Assembly (NCBI GenBank): GCA_937928545.1
Contig: CALGJQ010000017.1
Coordinates: forward strand, 1 to 64,000
DNA length: 64,000 nucleotides
DNA from: an uncultured Verrucomicrobiales bacterium
GTDB taxonomy: Bacteria; Verrucomicrobiota; Verrucomicrobiia; Verrucomicrobiales; Akkermansiaceae
Direction of reading: 5' to 3'
This document shows positions 17,476 through 25,802 of the stretch, in pieces; within the stretch, counting starts at the first letter, position 1; each line of letters opens with the position of its first letter. The position numbers were made by a program, and so were the translations under genes. The notes under the pieces were generated by a model. That model ran no database searches. It worked only from the letters and a program-made list of their open reading frames with translations, and was not told the DNA's origin.

Positions 17476-17562
17476 GGCGGGTTAAATTCATCAAATTAAA
17501 TCTTGTCCGACCAGTGAAACCGTCCTAGTTTCCGCCCGCCTCGCAAGAGGTGGTAACTAAAT

Positions 17563-17638
<76 letters not shown>

Positions 17639-17639
<1 letters not shown>

Positions 17640-17679
17640 ATGAAGGCCGGACTTGAAAAAGTCCGGCCTTCGCCTTTTT
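17639..17679 (+). repeat. 41-bp direct repeat, tRNA-side copy
   Basis: This begins in the last base of the tRNA CCA end and covers the whole terminator. It is identical over 41 bp to 18597-18637, with 958 bp between equivalent positions. The higBA cassette lies between the copies. It may be one end of a small inserted element at the tRNA 3' end. Confidence 0.85.
17643..17679 (+). terminator. Terminator of the initiator tRNA
   Basis: A 12-bp stem, AAGGCCGGACTT with AAGTCCGGCCTT, is followed by CGCC and five T. The whole element lies in a 41-bp sequence repeated exactly at 18597-18637. Confidence 0.9.
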
Positions 17680-17798
17680 GAAGAGATGGGTTCAACGCTT
17701 CGATGTGGTTACAATCACAGTGAATTATTAATTTACGATTCAGGCATCATCGCGACTATTTCGCCTAGTATTGAGGTCATTTTCGTGGCTGAGGTTCC

Positions 17799-18224
17799 TT
17801 AGATGAGCAGTCCTTTTTCGATGTGGAGGGCTTCGGCGGATTTTCGGATGTGGTCGGTGTTGAGCTTTCGTTCGCCACGGAGGAGGCGGGAGGCGGTGGA
17901 ACGATCAATGCCGATGAGTTTCCCCCAGTCGCTGGCGCTCATGCCGATATTCTCAAGATGGGCGGCGAGAAATTGGTGAGAGGTGAGTTGTGGGAGACTT
18001 TGCAGTCGCTGTTTTTCGTAAGCTTCGGAGAGTTCAGAGAGAGTCTCGAGATAGTCGGCTTGGTCTTTCGTAAGGGAGCGGCCAGCCATGTGGTCGATGA
18101 TGGAGGTCACGGCATCATGTTCGAGGTCATCGTGAATGGTGCGTGGCATGAGAAGGGCGCAGAGCCCCGCGTAGCTTTTTGGCAACTTACTGAAGGGGGG
18201 CAGGGTGGGTTGATGGGTTTTCAT
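17799..18224 (-). CDS. higA: HigA-type antitoxin, XRE-family DNA-binding protein
   Basis: The start used is the ATG at 18224, giving 141 residues and the ATGA overlap with the toxin stop. An upstream ATG at 18239 is also possible. The C-terminal 60 residues are an XRE-type helix-turn-helix (MSASDWGKLIGIDRSTASRLLRGERKL). The N-terminal part (to about residue 85) is helical and would neutralise the toxin. Toxin-first order is typical of higBA. The protein should repress its own promoter, where a 19-bp inverted repeat lies at 18536-18554. Confidence 0.85.
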   Translation of the reverse strand: MKTHQPTLPPFSKLPKSYAGLCALLMPRTIHDDLEHDAVTSIIDHMAGRSLTKDQADYLETLSELSEAYEKQRLQSLPQLTSHQFLAAHLENIGMSASDWGKLIGIDRSTASRLLRGERKLNTDHIRKSAEALHIEKGLLI

Positions 18225-18529
18225 AGCTCTTTTTTCCAACGGTTTTTGCTGTATTCGGCGTGGGTAAGGATTTTGAGAATGTAGATGATTCCGGTGTTGT
18301 AGTGGATGGCTGTGATTAAGCGGTGATGATTTCCGGCGATGTTGAAGACGGTGGCGGTTCGTTTGCTTCCGGTCGTGACTTGATCAGCATGAGGAAAGGT
18401 CTGTCTGAGATGAACGAAGTTTTCCCACGATGCGGAATCTGCGACTGATATCCATGCAGACAAGTTGGTTGCAGAATTGGGATGTGATTTGGCATAGGAG
18501 AGAATTCGATGCTTTGTGACAATTCTCAT
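18221..18529 (-). CDS. higB: HigB-family toxin (mRNA interferase-like)
   Basis: The 102-residue protein matches the HigB family of the RelE fold: it starts MRIVTKHRILSYAKSHPNS, has the middle block ADQVTTGSKRTATVFNIAGN, then HHRLITAIHYNTGIIYILKI and LTHAEYSKNRWKKEL near the end. Family members cut mRNA on the ribosome under stress. Its stop overlaps the antitoxin ATG by 4 nt. Together with higA it forms a roughly 0.7-kb operon inside the 41-bp repeats downstream of initiator tRNA. Activity is inferred from family only. Confidence 0.88.
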   Translation of the reverse strand: MRIVTKHRILSYAKSHPNSATNLSAWISVADSASWENFVHLRQTFPHADQVTTGSKRTATVFNIAGNHHRLITAIHYNTGIIYILKILTHAEYSKNRWKKEL

Positions 18530-18535
18530 CTGTTG

Positions 18536-18554
18536 TCAAAATGGCACCATTTGA
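18536..18554. promoter_or_regulatory. Likely HigA operator
   Basis: An inverted repeat, TCAAAATGG-CA-CCATTTGA, with one extra A in the left arm, lies 7 bp upstream of the higB start codon. Type II TA modules are usually self-repressed by antitoxin binding to such a palindrome in the promoter. The identity of the binding protein is inferred. Confidence 0.55.
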
Positions 18555-18596
18555 TAATTTCGTCAAGTTTTGATGACTGAGCTAACGCCCGTAAGT

Positions 18597-18637
18597 AATG
18601 AAGGCCGGACTTGAAAAAGTCCGGCCTTCGCCTTTTT
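18597..18637 (+). repeat. 41-bp direct repeat, distal copy
   Basis: This is an exact second copy of the tRNA terminator. The bases just upstream (CGCCCGTAAGTAATG) resemble the tRNA 3' end (ACCCGCAACCAATG), with 12 of 18 positions equal in the wider alignment. Its T run is on the plus strand, yet no plus-strand gene precedes it, so it is a terminator with nothing to terminate. Confidence 0.85.
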
Positions 18638-18657
18638 AGAGGGACTGATTTTCGAGC

Positions 18658-19896
18658 TTAAGCCTTTTTGGCTTCGTCGAGGCGGGGGTGTTCGTTTTGG
18701 AGATCGGCGCGGGTGAGGCCTTTGCCTTTGTTCATTTTGTCCATTTCGCGGAGGGTTGCTTCCACTCCATAGACGGCGGCGAGGACGTCGAGGGTGTGGC
18801 CGGTTTCGGAGATGGTGTGCATGTTGCGGATCGGGAAGCCGATGGAGGTGGCGGCGCTATCGATGCCGGCGAGGGCGGCGGCCATGGCATCGGTGCCAGT
18901 GTCGCGGCCGGTGACGTCCATTTGGTAGGGGATGCCAGCTTTGCGGGAGGCTTTTTCGATGAGGGTGTTTAAGAAGGTGCTGGTGATGGAGCCGGTGCTG
19001 AGGCTGAAGCCTTTGCCCATGCTGAGGCTATTCATGCGCTTGGAGGCGAGGCCGGGAGCGGCGTCGTAGTCGTGATTGACGTCGGATCCGATGATGATGT
19101 CGGGCTTCATTTCACCCGCGACGGCGGTGGCGCCGAAGCGGCCAATTTCTTCGTGTGTGGCGATGGTGTGGAGGACGCGGATGTTTTTGAGGGGCTTTTT
19201 GGCGAGGAGACGGGCGAGTTCGGCGACCATGAAACAGCCGAGGCCGTTGTCGAGGTAAGCGCCGTAGAAGGTGTCTTTGGTGAAGCCTTTGCGGATAGGG
19301 CGATCGAGGATGATGGGGTCGCCGGCACGGATGCCGAGTTTTTCGATTTCTTCTTTGGGGTCGTCTCCGTGCATTTGGAGTTCGAGGAAGAGCATTTCAG
19401 GTTTGATCCCTTCGGCTCCGGTGCGCTGGGCTGGTTTGGAGAAGTGGATGGCGCCGAGGGCCTCGATAGTGCCGCCGTTGATGGTGCGGAATTCGCCGGG
19501 CTTGTCGGGGTGTTGGGAGAAGAGTTTGACCTCGTGACCGATGAGGGTGCAGGGGAGGAAGGAATCGCTGTTGACCCAGATTTTTCCATCACTGCCGATG
19601 CTGCGGACTTGCAGGCGGATTTTATCGGCATGGCCGATGACCATGACGGAGGTTTTTTTGTCATCACCGGGGTGGGTGTCGAGGACGATGCCGGCGTTGC
19701 CTTTGAATTGCTGGACCGCCCAGGATTTTGGTTTGATCTCTTCGAACATGGGCTTGAGGACGCCGTAGCTCATCGCTCCTTCGAGGCCGATGGGACTGGG
19801 GGCGGCGAGGATCTCGCGCATGAAGTCGAATTGCTTGGCGGGCATTGCTTTTGCCCAAGGTCCTTTTTTTGAAGCGCTCTTTTTCTTAGCTGTCAT
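18658..19896 (-). CDS. M42-family metallopeptidase (aminopeptidase)
   Basis: The protein has 412 residues from MTAKKKSASK. The longer frame would run into the upstream terminator. It has the M42 pattern: VIGHADKI (first metal His), the PDZ/beta-barrel-like lid around residues 100-200 (VNSDSFLPCTLIGHEVK), DNGLGCFMVAEL (bridging Asp), THEEIGRFGA (general base Glu and metal Glu), SDVNHD and a late metal His (RNMHTISE). The family forms large tetrahedral aminopeptidases that trim peptides in the cytoplasm. The basic Lys/Ala-rich start is a lineage extension. It is a single gene with no operon partner. Confidence 0.9.
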   Translation of the reverse strand: MTAKKKSASKKGPWAKAMPAKQFDFMREILAAPSPIGLEGAMSYGVLKPMFEEIKPKSWAVQQFKGNAGIVLDTHPGDDKKTSVMVIGHADKIRLQVRSIGSDGKIWVNSDSFLPCTLIGHEVKLFSQHPDKPGEFRTINGGTIEALGAIHFSKPAQRTGAEGIKPEMLFLELQMHGDDPKEEIEKLGIRAGDPIILDRPIRKGFTKDTFYGAYLDNGLGCFMVAELARLLAKKPLKNIRVLHTIATHEEIGRFGATAVAGEMKPDIIIGSDVNHDYDAAPGLASKRMNSLSMGKGFSLSTGSITSTFLNTLIEKASRKAGIPYQMDVTGRDTGTDAMAAALAGIDSAATSIGFPIRNMHTISETGHTLDVLAAVYGVEATLREMDKMNKGKGLTRADLQNEHPRLDEAKKA

Positions 19897-19959
19897 TGGT
19901 GAGGTGATAATGGGGATTGGTGAAAGGGGCAAAGATAATGCCGTGATTTTTGCACACAA

Positions 19960-19986
19960 AAAAACCCACGGGCTTCCGTGGGTTTT
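19960..19986 (-). terminator. Terminator of the small lipoprotein gene
   Basis: A stem, AAAACCCACGG with CCGTGGGTTTT, is followed on the minus strand by more T. It lies between the 20010 lipoprotein gene and the M42 peptidase. Confidence 0.85.
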
Positions 19987-20009
19987 TAAATTTTTATGGG
20001 GGGGATGGA

Positions 20010-20132
20010 CTAGCCGAGATCAGTGGGGTGGATGTATTCCACCGGAGGAGTGGCGGGTTTGCTAGGGGTGTTGCTGCACGAAGCGAGGGCGAGAGAGAAA
20101 GCGACGAGGGGGAGGAGAATGACTATTTTCAT
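20010..20132 (-). CDS. Small putative lipoprotein (40 aa)
   Basis: A short frame begins MKIVILLPLVAFSLALASCS, a clear lipoprotein signal with lipidated C19. It continues with a 21-residue mature part rich in Pro and Thr, ending YIHPTDLG. Its strong downstream terminator supports it as a gene. It has no recognisable family. It could act only as a small envelope component. Confidence 0.6.
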   Translation of the reverse strand: MKIVILLPLVAFSLALASCSNTPSKPATPPVEYIHPTDLG

Positions 20133-20173
20133 CCCTGATAAGCTTAGCGAGGTGGGTTGATGAGTCAAAACAT

Positions 20174-20695
20174 CTATAGCTCCTCTTCTTCCTCGCCGTC
20201 GTATTCAGGGACGGGTGGGAGGAGGTCTTCTCGTTCGAGGAGGAGGGGGATGGAGATGTCTTCGAGGAGGTCATCGGCGGTGCGGTTGATGACTCCGGCG
20301 AGGGGGACGATGCGGTCGAGCTCGGCGATGGCGCAGTGGACCATGGAGGAGATGATGTCGGCATCGTAGACTTCTTTTTCGAAGACGTTGGTGATGCGGA
20401 AGACGATGAGGGAGCGGTCTAGGTCGTATTCGAAGTTGCCAAGGGTGAGTTGTTTGTTGGACCGCATGATGAGTTCGAGGGCGTATCGCTCGCGCTCTTC
20501 ATCAAAGCTCATGGGGGATTCGGCGACGATGGAGAGGGCGTTGAGGTTGGTGAAGGCTTGCGCGTGGAGGTGGATGTGGGTGTGGTGTGCCTCGAAGGCG
20601 GTGGTGATGACGTCGCGGCCTTCGACTTGGTCGCAATGCCAGCCTTGTTTGCCAAAGGCATCGATGACGGAGTGGAGTTGGCGGGAGGTGGACAT
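20174..20695 (-). CDS. YbjN domain-containing protein
   Basis: The protein has 173 residues. It has the type III secretion chaperone-like alpha/beta fold of YbjN proteins: an N-terminal helix (QLHSVIDAFGKQGW), strands around AHHTHIHLHAQAF and LNALSIVAESP, and the segment YALELIMRSNKQLTLGNFEYD that marks the family, then VFRITNVFEKEVYDADII. The tail is acidic (EYDGEEEEEL). YbjN proteins are soluble and of unclear role, tied to stress and motility changes in enterobacteria. It lies just upstream of the small lipoprotein gene. Confidence 0.75.
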   Translation of the reverse strand: MSTSRQLHSVIDAFGKQGWHCDQVEGRDVITTAFEAHHTHIHLHAQAFTNLNALSIVAESPMSFDEERERYALELIMRSNKQLTLGNFEYDLDRSLIVFRITNVFEKEVYDADIISSMVHCAIAELDRIVPLAGVINRTADDLLEDISIPLLLEREDLLPPVPEYDGEEEEEL

Positions 20696-20746
20696 GTGCG
20701 GGGAAGATGAAAGTGCCTTTTTGGAATGGGAAGGATTTTGTGTCTT

Positions 20747-21520
20747 CTAGAGGTCGATTTCTAGGGTGACAGGGCAGTGGTCCGAGCCGAGGACATCGTC
20801 ATTGATGCTGGCGGAGGTAAGCTTGGGGGTGAGGGATTCGGAGGTGATCCAGTAGTCAATGCGCCAGCCGACGTTATTGCCACGCGCTCCGGCTCGGTAG
20901 GACCACCAGGAGTAAGTGTCGGATTTGTCGGGGTGAAAGTGGCGGAAGGTGTCGACAAAGCCTGCGTTGACGAGCTCGGTGAAGCCGGCACGTTCTTCTT
21001 TGGAGAAGCCTGCGCTGTGGTGGTTTGTTTTTGGGCGGGCGAGGTCGATTTCTTGGTGGGCGACATTGAGATCACCGGAGGCGATGACGGGTTTGCCTTC
21101 GGCTTCGAGCGCCTTGAGGTATTCGCGGAAGGCGATGTCCCATTCCATGCGGTAGGGGAGGCGGAGGAGTTCGTTTTTTGAGTTTGGGGTGTAGACGGTG
21201 ACGAGGAAGAAGTCGGGATACTCGAGGGTGATGACGCGGCCTTCCTTGTCACCTTCGGCAGCTTTTTCGGAACCGATGCCGAGTCGGACGGAAAGGGGCT
21301 CGGTCTTGGTGAAAACGGCGGTGCCGGAGTAGCCTGCTTTTTCGGCGGAGTTCCAGTAGGTTTTGTATCCCGCGAGATCGAGGGGGAGTTCGACTTGTTC
21401 GGGGCGGGCTTTGGTTTCTTGGAGGCAGAGGATGTCGGGGTTGTGTTCGAGGACGAAGTCGGTGAAGTTCTTTTTGAGGACGGCGCGGATGCCGTTGACG
21501 TTCCAGGAGATGAGTTTCAT
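20747..21520 (-). CDS. xth: Exodeoxyribonuclease III
   Basis: The protein has 257 residues from MKLISWNVNGIRAVL. The upstream residues of the longer frame are repeat-derived. It has the AP-endonuclease marks LCLQETKA (metal Glu), YSGTAVFTK, ASGDLNVAHQEIDLARPK, TYSWWSYR, and the closing SDHCPVTLEIDL. It removes nucleotides 3' to 5' and cuts at abasic sites in base-excision repair. It is a cytoplasmic enzyme and a single gene. Confidence 0.95.
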   Translation of the reverse strand: MKLISWNVNGIRAVLKKNFTDFVLEHNPDILCLQETKARPEQVELPLDLAGYKTYWNSAEKAGYSGTAVFTKTEPLSVRLGIGSEKAAEGDKEGRVITLEYPDFFLVTVYTPNSKNELLRLPYRMEWDIAFREYLKALEAEGKPVIASGDLNVAHQEIDLARPKTNHHSAGFSKEERAGFTELVNAGFVDTFRHFHPDKSDTYSWWSYRAGARGNNVGWRIDYWITSESLTPKLTSASINDDVLGSDHCPVTLEIDL

Positions 21521-21589
21521 TTGGGGAAGGGTGGAGGGGGATGGGGGGATGGGCAATTGCGGAATGTATGAATTGGGGAGGTTGAGGGG

Positions 21590-21760
21590 GGGATCTCACG
21601 CAGAGCAGCGGAGCAGCAGAGATGGGGGCTAGGTTGAGGGGGCATCTCGCGTAGAGTTGCTGAGGCGCAGAGATGGGGGCTAGGTTGAGGGGCAGTCTGG
21701 AGACAGCCCTTCCGTGGACTGTGCTTTTGTTGTGGGGGCTTAGGCTGTGCACTCGGACTA
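21590..21760. repeat. Intergenic word repeats and palindrome
   Basis: This holds two near copies of a unit with TCTCACGCAGAGC/TCTCGCGTAGAGT, GCAGAGATGGGGGC and TAGGTTGAGGG. A palindrome at 21690-21709 (GGGCAGTCTGGAGACAGCCC) is followed by TTCCG. The palindrome plus TTCCG recurs at 52824-52848 and, with other arms, at 139-163. There is no gene. Confidence 0.7.
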
Positions 21761-21803
21761 AAGTACCCAAGGGGCATGCCATCCAAGCTCCGTAGCTTGA
21801 AAA

Positions 21804-21830
21804 ATGGCGCCTCCTTTCGGGGGCGCCATT
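21804..21830 (-). terminator. Terminator of the hsp20 pair
   Basis: A stem, AATGGCGCC and GGCGCCATT with extra C-G pairs, runs around a GAAA-type loop on the minus strand, followed by TTTTT. It lies 30 bp beyond the second hsp20 stop. Confidence 0.85.
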
Positions 21831-21860
21831 CGCACTATTCACACACACATATGAAAATAT

Positions 21861-22196
21861 TTAATTCGCGAGGATGTCGATTTTTCGGGGAGCGAGTTCC
21901 TTTCGTTTTTGTAGTGAAAGGGTGAGGATGCCGTCTTGGTGAGTGGCTTTGATGTTGTTGACATCGAGGTCCTCATGGAGCTCCACTTTCAATTCAAAGC
22001 GACATGCTTCGTGGTCTTTGTTTTCGAATTCACCTTCGAGGGCTTTTCGCTCTCCGCCGATGGTGAGAATTCGGTTCTCGAGTTTGATTTGGACGTCGTC
22101 TTTGGCGAGGCCGGGGAGGGCGATGGTGAGGTCGAAACCGGCATCATTGCTGCGGGTTTTAAAGCGGGGTCTTTCGGTAGAGATTTCTGAGTTCAT
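21861..22196 (-). CDS. Hsp20-family small heat shock protein, copy 2
   Basis: The protein has 111 residues from MNSEISTERP. The alpha-crystallin domain fills almost all of it: FDLTIALPGLAKDDVQIKLE, LTIGGERK, FELKVELHEDLDVNNIKATH, and the family's A-x-x-x-x-G-x-L-x-L element as ATHQDGILTLSLQK. It binds unfolding proteins without ATP. It lies 31 nt after copy 1 in the same operon and lacks the long N-terminal arm, so it is a compact variant. Paired Hsp20 genes are common and often form mixed oligomers. Confidence 0.93.
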   Translation of the reverse strand: MNSEISTERPRFKTRSNDAGFDLTIALPGLAKDDVQIKLENRILTIGGERKALEGEFENKDHEACRFELKVELHEDLDVNNIKATHQDGILTLSLQKRKELAPRKIDILAN

Positions 22197-22227
22197 TTTA
22201 TTGATGGGGGTGATGTTTTTTAGGGGG

Positions 22228-22617
22228 TTACGAGATTTCGATATTACGAACGCCTTCGTTTGTTTCGGTGAGTTTTTTGAAGGTGAGTTCGAGGACTCCG
22301 TTTTCGAGTTTGGCGGCAGTGCCTTCGGGATCGACGTCTTCGGGCAGCGAGTAGGTTTGTTCGAAGTCGCTTCGGAAGGCATCTTCACGCTCGGTGGTGG
22401 CGGTGACGGTGAGGTCTCGTTTTTCGAGTGAGAGGGAGATTTCTTCGCGAGTGAAACCGGGGAGGTCCAGTCGGAGTCGGTAGGCGTCTTTCTCTTCGTA
22501 GCGATAGGCTCCGGGTGCGCGGGTGGCTGGAGTGGGACCGAAGCTGCGAAGAGTTTGGCTCAGGAGCTCGTCGAGATTTCCGAGGAGGCGATTTGGAGAG
22601 TAGTTGATGAGATTCAT
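22228..22617 (-). CDS. Hsp20-family small heat shock protein, copy 1
   Basis: The protein has 129 residues. It has a short N-terminal arm (NYSPNRLLGNLDELLSQTL), then the alpha-crystallin domain with YRLRLDLPGFTREEISLSLE, LTVTATTERED, FEQTYSLPEDVDPEGTAAKL and ENGVLELTFKK (A-x-x-x-x-G-V-L-x-L form). It probably helps hold aggregation-prone proteins during heat or envelope stress. It leads the pair. The 319-nt gap upstream shows no CIRCE element that I can see. Confidence 0.93.
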   Translation of the reverse strand: MNLINYSPNRLLGNLDELLSQTLRSFGPTPATRAPGAYRYEEKDAYRLRLDLPGFTREEISLSLEKRDLTVTATTEREDAFRSDFEQTYSLPEDVDPEGTAAKLENGVLELTFKKLTETNEGVRNIEIS

Positions 22618-22799
22618 TTTTTTCTTTGGGTTTTGGTTAACGTCTATCCTCTATGGCAGGATACGGACCAAGTGGGGGAGAATCGGGTGGATCCTTTATT
22701 TTATCAGGAAAAGGAGGAGGCTAGGATTTGGGTCCTAGCAGGAATTTGGTGCAAAATGTCGCGCATTGGGTCAATGTGACCCGACCTTATGACGCGGTT

Positions 22800-22925
22800 T
22801 TTTGGGGGTGGTTGAGGGGGAGAGCACCACGAATCTTCACGAATTGACACGAATCTGGGTTGGGGGGCTGGGTGGACCACAGAATACGCGGAAAGAGCGG
22901 ATGCTGGGGGACTGGGTTGAGAAGT
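22800..22925. repeat. Intergenic word repeats
   Basis: Words of the type ACCACGAATCTTCACGAATT, GACACGAATC, CCACAGAATACGCGGA and GGTTGGGGG/GGTTGAGGGGG lie between hsp20 and pdxA. The rest of the 22618-22936 gap holds no gene that I can support. Confidence 0.55.
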
Positions 22926-22936
22926 GGCCGGGACGG

Positions 22937-23866
<930 letters not shown>

Positions 23867-23871
23867 GGTGA

Positions 23872-24594
23872 CTATTCGTCCTCGTCTTCGTTGACGATGA
23901 TGGCCCGCGGCGCTGCTTGGTGTTCGGGGAAGGCGTAGACGGGGGCATCGGGATCTTCCTCAGGTGATTCAGGAGTGGTGGAAGCGATGGGGGTATTATT
24001 CGCAAGGGAAATGACGCGGGCGGGGCGGTCGGGTTTTTGGGTGGTCGGAATTGTGGAGACAATTTTCTCTTCAGGTTTTGGAGTGGTTTCTTTTTGGGGA
24101 TCTTTTGGGGCAGTCCCTGGTGTAGTGGTATCTGCCGTTTCAGGGTCAGCATTGAGTCGTTTTTCGACGACAATGAGACCCCAAACTCCGGCAGCGATGA
24201 GGCCGCCGGTGATGAGCATGATGAGAAGGGGTTGCGAAAATTTGCTGAGTTTCCCCGGCGAAGTGGAAGCTGATTTGCGGCGAGTGGGGGAGATTCGGGG
24301 GCTCTTGGTGGCGGTATCTTCTTCTAAGAATTTGATGCGTTCAGATTGATCAAGAACGTTTTCGGTCTGGAGGTTCTCGATGACTTCGTCGGCATCGATT
24401 TTTAGGAAAGCGGAATACTGATCCAAGAAGCTTTTGGTGTAAGTGGAGTTGGGGAAGCTGGAGTAATCGTTTGCTTCGAGCGCCTGGAGAGTGCCCAAAG
24501 GGATACACGTTTCATGGGCGACGTCCTTTAGCGAGAGGCGGCGAATTTCGCGGGCTTCTGTAAGTTGTTTTCCGATGTCAGACTGATCATTCAT
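23872..24594 (-). CDS. RodZ-like helix-turn-helix membrane protein
   Basis: The protein has 240 residues from MNDQSDIGKQL. The N-terminal XRE-type helix-turn-helix (residues about 7-75) has the RodZ pattern GKQLTEAREIRRLSLKDVA followed by YTKSFLDQYSAFL. Then come a charged linker, one membrane helix (PLLIMLITGGLIAAGVWGLI, about 130-150) and a Thr/Pro-rich periplasmic tail without a clear RodZ beta domain. RodZ links MreB to the cell-wall machine. Proteins of this layout are found in most rod-shaped lineages, but mreB is not nearby, so the role is inferred. Confidence 0.75.
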   Translation of the reverse strand: MNDQSDIGKQLTEAREIRRLSLKDVAHETCIPLGTLQALEANDYSSFPNSTYTKSFLDQYSAFLKIDADEVIENLQTENVLDQSERIKFLEEDTATKSPRISPTRRKSASTSPGKLSKFSQPLLIMLITGGLIAAGVWGLIVVEKRLNADPETADTTTPGTAPKDPQKETTPKPEEKIVSTIPTTQKPDRPARVISLANNTPIASTTPESPEEDPDAPVYAFPEHQAAPRAIIVNEDEDE

Positions 24595-24753
24595 GGGGAA
24601 GGAGGATGTGGTTCCAGCGAGACTGCATGGGGAAAGTATCAATTCTCAGCGAGGAAGAGAGATTTTTTTCAGGGGATCTGAGTTCCCCGTATTGAGGGGT
24701 AAATTTTACAAGAATATCATTCATGATGAGCCTCGGTCAAAACACGAAAGTCT

Positions 24754-24769
24754 TGGCACGGATTTTGCA
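24754..24769 (+). promoter_or_regulatory. Sigma-54 promoter (-24/-12)
   Basis: The sequence TGGCACG-GATT-TTGCA matches the sigma-54 consensus TGGCACR-N4-TTGCW at every fixed base, with the GG and GC elements 10 bp apart. The start point would be near 24780. No long plus-strand gene follows. A hairpin terminator lies about 50-80 bp downstream. The regulated transcript may be a small RNA (next entry). Confidence 0.7.
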
Positions 24770-24779
24770 TATCTGATCT

Positions 24780-24862
24780 CGACAGTATTTTGGGAATTGT
24801 TTGTACCCTCTGTCATTGTCGATTGTGTGTAGAAAGGGCGGGTCTTTAGATCCGCCCTTTCG
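24780..24862 (+). ncRNA. Candidate sigma-54-dependent small RNA
   Basis: From the predicted start of the sigma-54 promoter to the terminator is about 80 nt, with no ribosome-binding site and no convincing reading frame. One weak frame from TTG at 24790 encodes a very short Cys-rich peptide, which I do not support as a gene. The length and the ending fit a small regulatory RNA. There is no sequence family to compare it with. The terminator could belong solely to the opposite-strand DPBB gene. Confidence 0.4.
24833..24860. terminator. Bidirectional terminator
   Basis: A perfect 9-bp stem, AAAGGGCGG and CCGCCCTTT, has a 10-nt loop. The pairing A and T runs at its base make it usable in both directions, for the DPBB gene (minus) and the sigma-54 transcript (plus). 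Confidence 0.8.
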
Positions 24863-24884
24863 TTTATGATCTGGATTGGGGTGG

Positions 24885-25697
24885 TTAGCGGCGATTTTTT
24901 TGGGCCTGATCACGGAGTTTGAGCAGGTATTTCATATAGCGATCGCGTTCGATGAGGTCGAGGTCGACCTTGGGGTTTACGAAGGGATTGTTTGTTCCGT
25001 AGAGAGCCCAAGGGCCTTTGGGGACTTTCGAGAACTCGATAAAGCGCCAGTGGACTTTGGCCTTGTTGCCCACGCCGAGGAGGTCACGGACGGCGGGGGA
25101 GATGTCGATGCCAGCGCCTTGGTTTTTTTTGTTTTTGGGGCGTTTGTTGCCGAAGACGTATTCCCAGTCATTGGTGACGAAGGGGCCGCAATCCTCCCAC
25201 TGGGCGTAGCAGACTTTTCGAGTGCCGGGGCAGTAGATTTGGACCCAGCGACCTTTGCAGACGGTTTTTCCGGGCTTGGGATTGACGCGCTTCCACCAAG
25301 GGATGACGCGAGCGGCCTCGGGTTTGTGCATTTTGTGGTTGAGGCAGTCGTTGTAAGGGAGGGCGATGTAAAAGGGGTTTTGGCCGGGAATAATGCCTTT
25401 TGGGAGGTAGCCATTGCGGGCTTTGGGGTCTGGGTTGTCGTAGCCACCGAAGTTTCGTTGCCAGTTTTGATCCCAGGATGATTTATTGTTGGGAGTGGGG
25501 TTGTTGGGAGTGGGTTTTTCGCCAATCCAGAAGACGGTGGCGGTGATGGATTTTTTCCAAGGATAGACCGTGTTTTTTTGAAGTTTGAAGGCGTCGGGTG
25601 GGGCGGCTTGAGCTGGGACTACGGTGATTTTAGGCCCGCGCTGAGCGAAAGCGAGGGACGGTGCGCAAATCAGGAGAAGAATGAATCGGCGGATCAA
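24885..25697 (-). CDS. Secreted double-psi beta-barrel (DPBB, RlpA/expansin-like) protein
   Basis: The protein has 270 residues, with a signal peptide ending in SLAFAQ. A middle strand TATVFWIGE is followed by a Pro/Asn linker. The conserved region is KVCYAQWEDCGPF, DWEYVFG, and AGIDISPAVRDLLG, which is the DPBB core seen in expansins and RlpA proteins. Several cysteines (NDCLNH, KTVCKGRW, IYCPG, KVCYAQWEDC) suggest disulfides. The family is common in Verrucomicrobia and Planctomycetes as a conserved secreted protein. A cell-wall binding or loosening role is only inferred. The C-terminal tail is basic. Confidence 0.7.
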   Translation of the reverse strand: MIRRFILLLICAPSLAFAQRGPKITVVPAQAAPPDAFKLQKNTVYPWKKSITATVFWIGEKPTPNNPTPNNKSSWDQNWQRNFGGYDNPDPKARNGYLPKGIIPGQNPFYIALPYNDCLNHKMHKPEAARVIPWWKRVNPKPGKTVCKGRWVQIYCPGTRKVCYAQWEDCGPFVTNDWEYVFGNKRPKNKKNQGAGIDISPAVRDLLGVGNKAKVHWRFIEFSKVPKGPWALYGTNNPFVNPKVDLDLIERDRYMKYLLKLRDQAQKNRR

Positions 25698-25802
25698 GGT
25701 TCGCGGAAGGTAGCTGGTGTTTTGGTGAAATCCAGTCGAGATTGGACGAAGGTCTATCCTTGCAGGTTAGGCCGAAGCGCGTGAGAGTAGCGCTAGATCG
25801 AA

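Noticed and set aside
23872-24642. A longer start for the RodZ-like protein at 24642
   Set aside because: The ATG at 24594 gives the family's usual beginning, and the extra residues (SPCSLAGTTSSF) have no family match.
24790-24850. A very short Cys-rich frame (TTG start, GIVCTLCHCRLC)
   Set aside because: It has no ribosome-binding site and begins at a TTG. It is shorter than any convincing gene, and the transcript is better read as non-coding.
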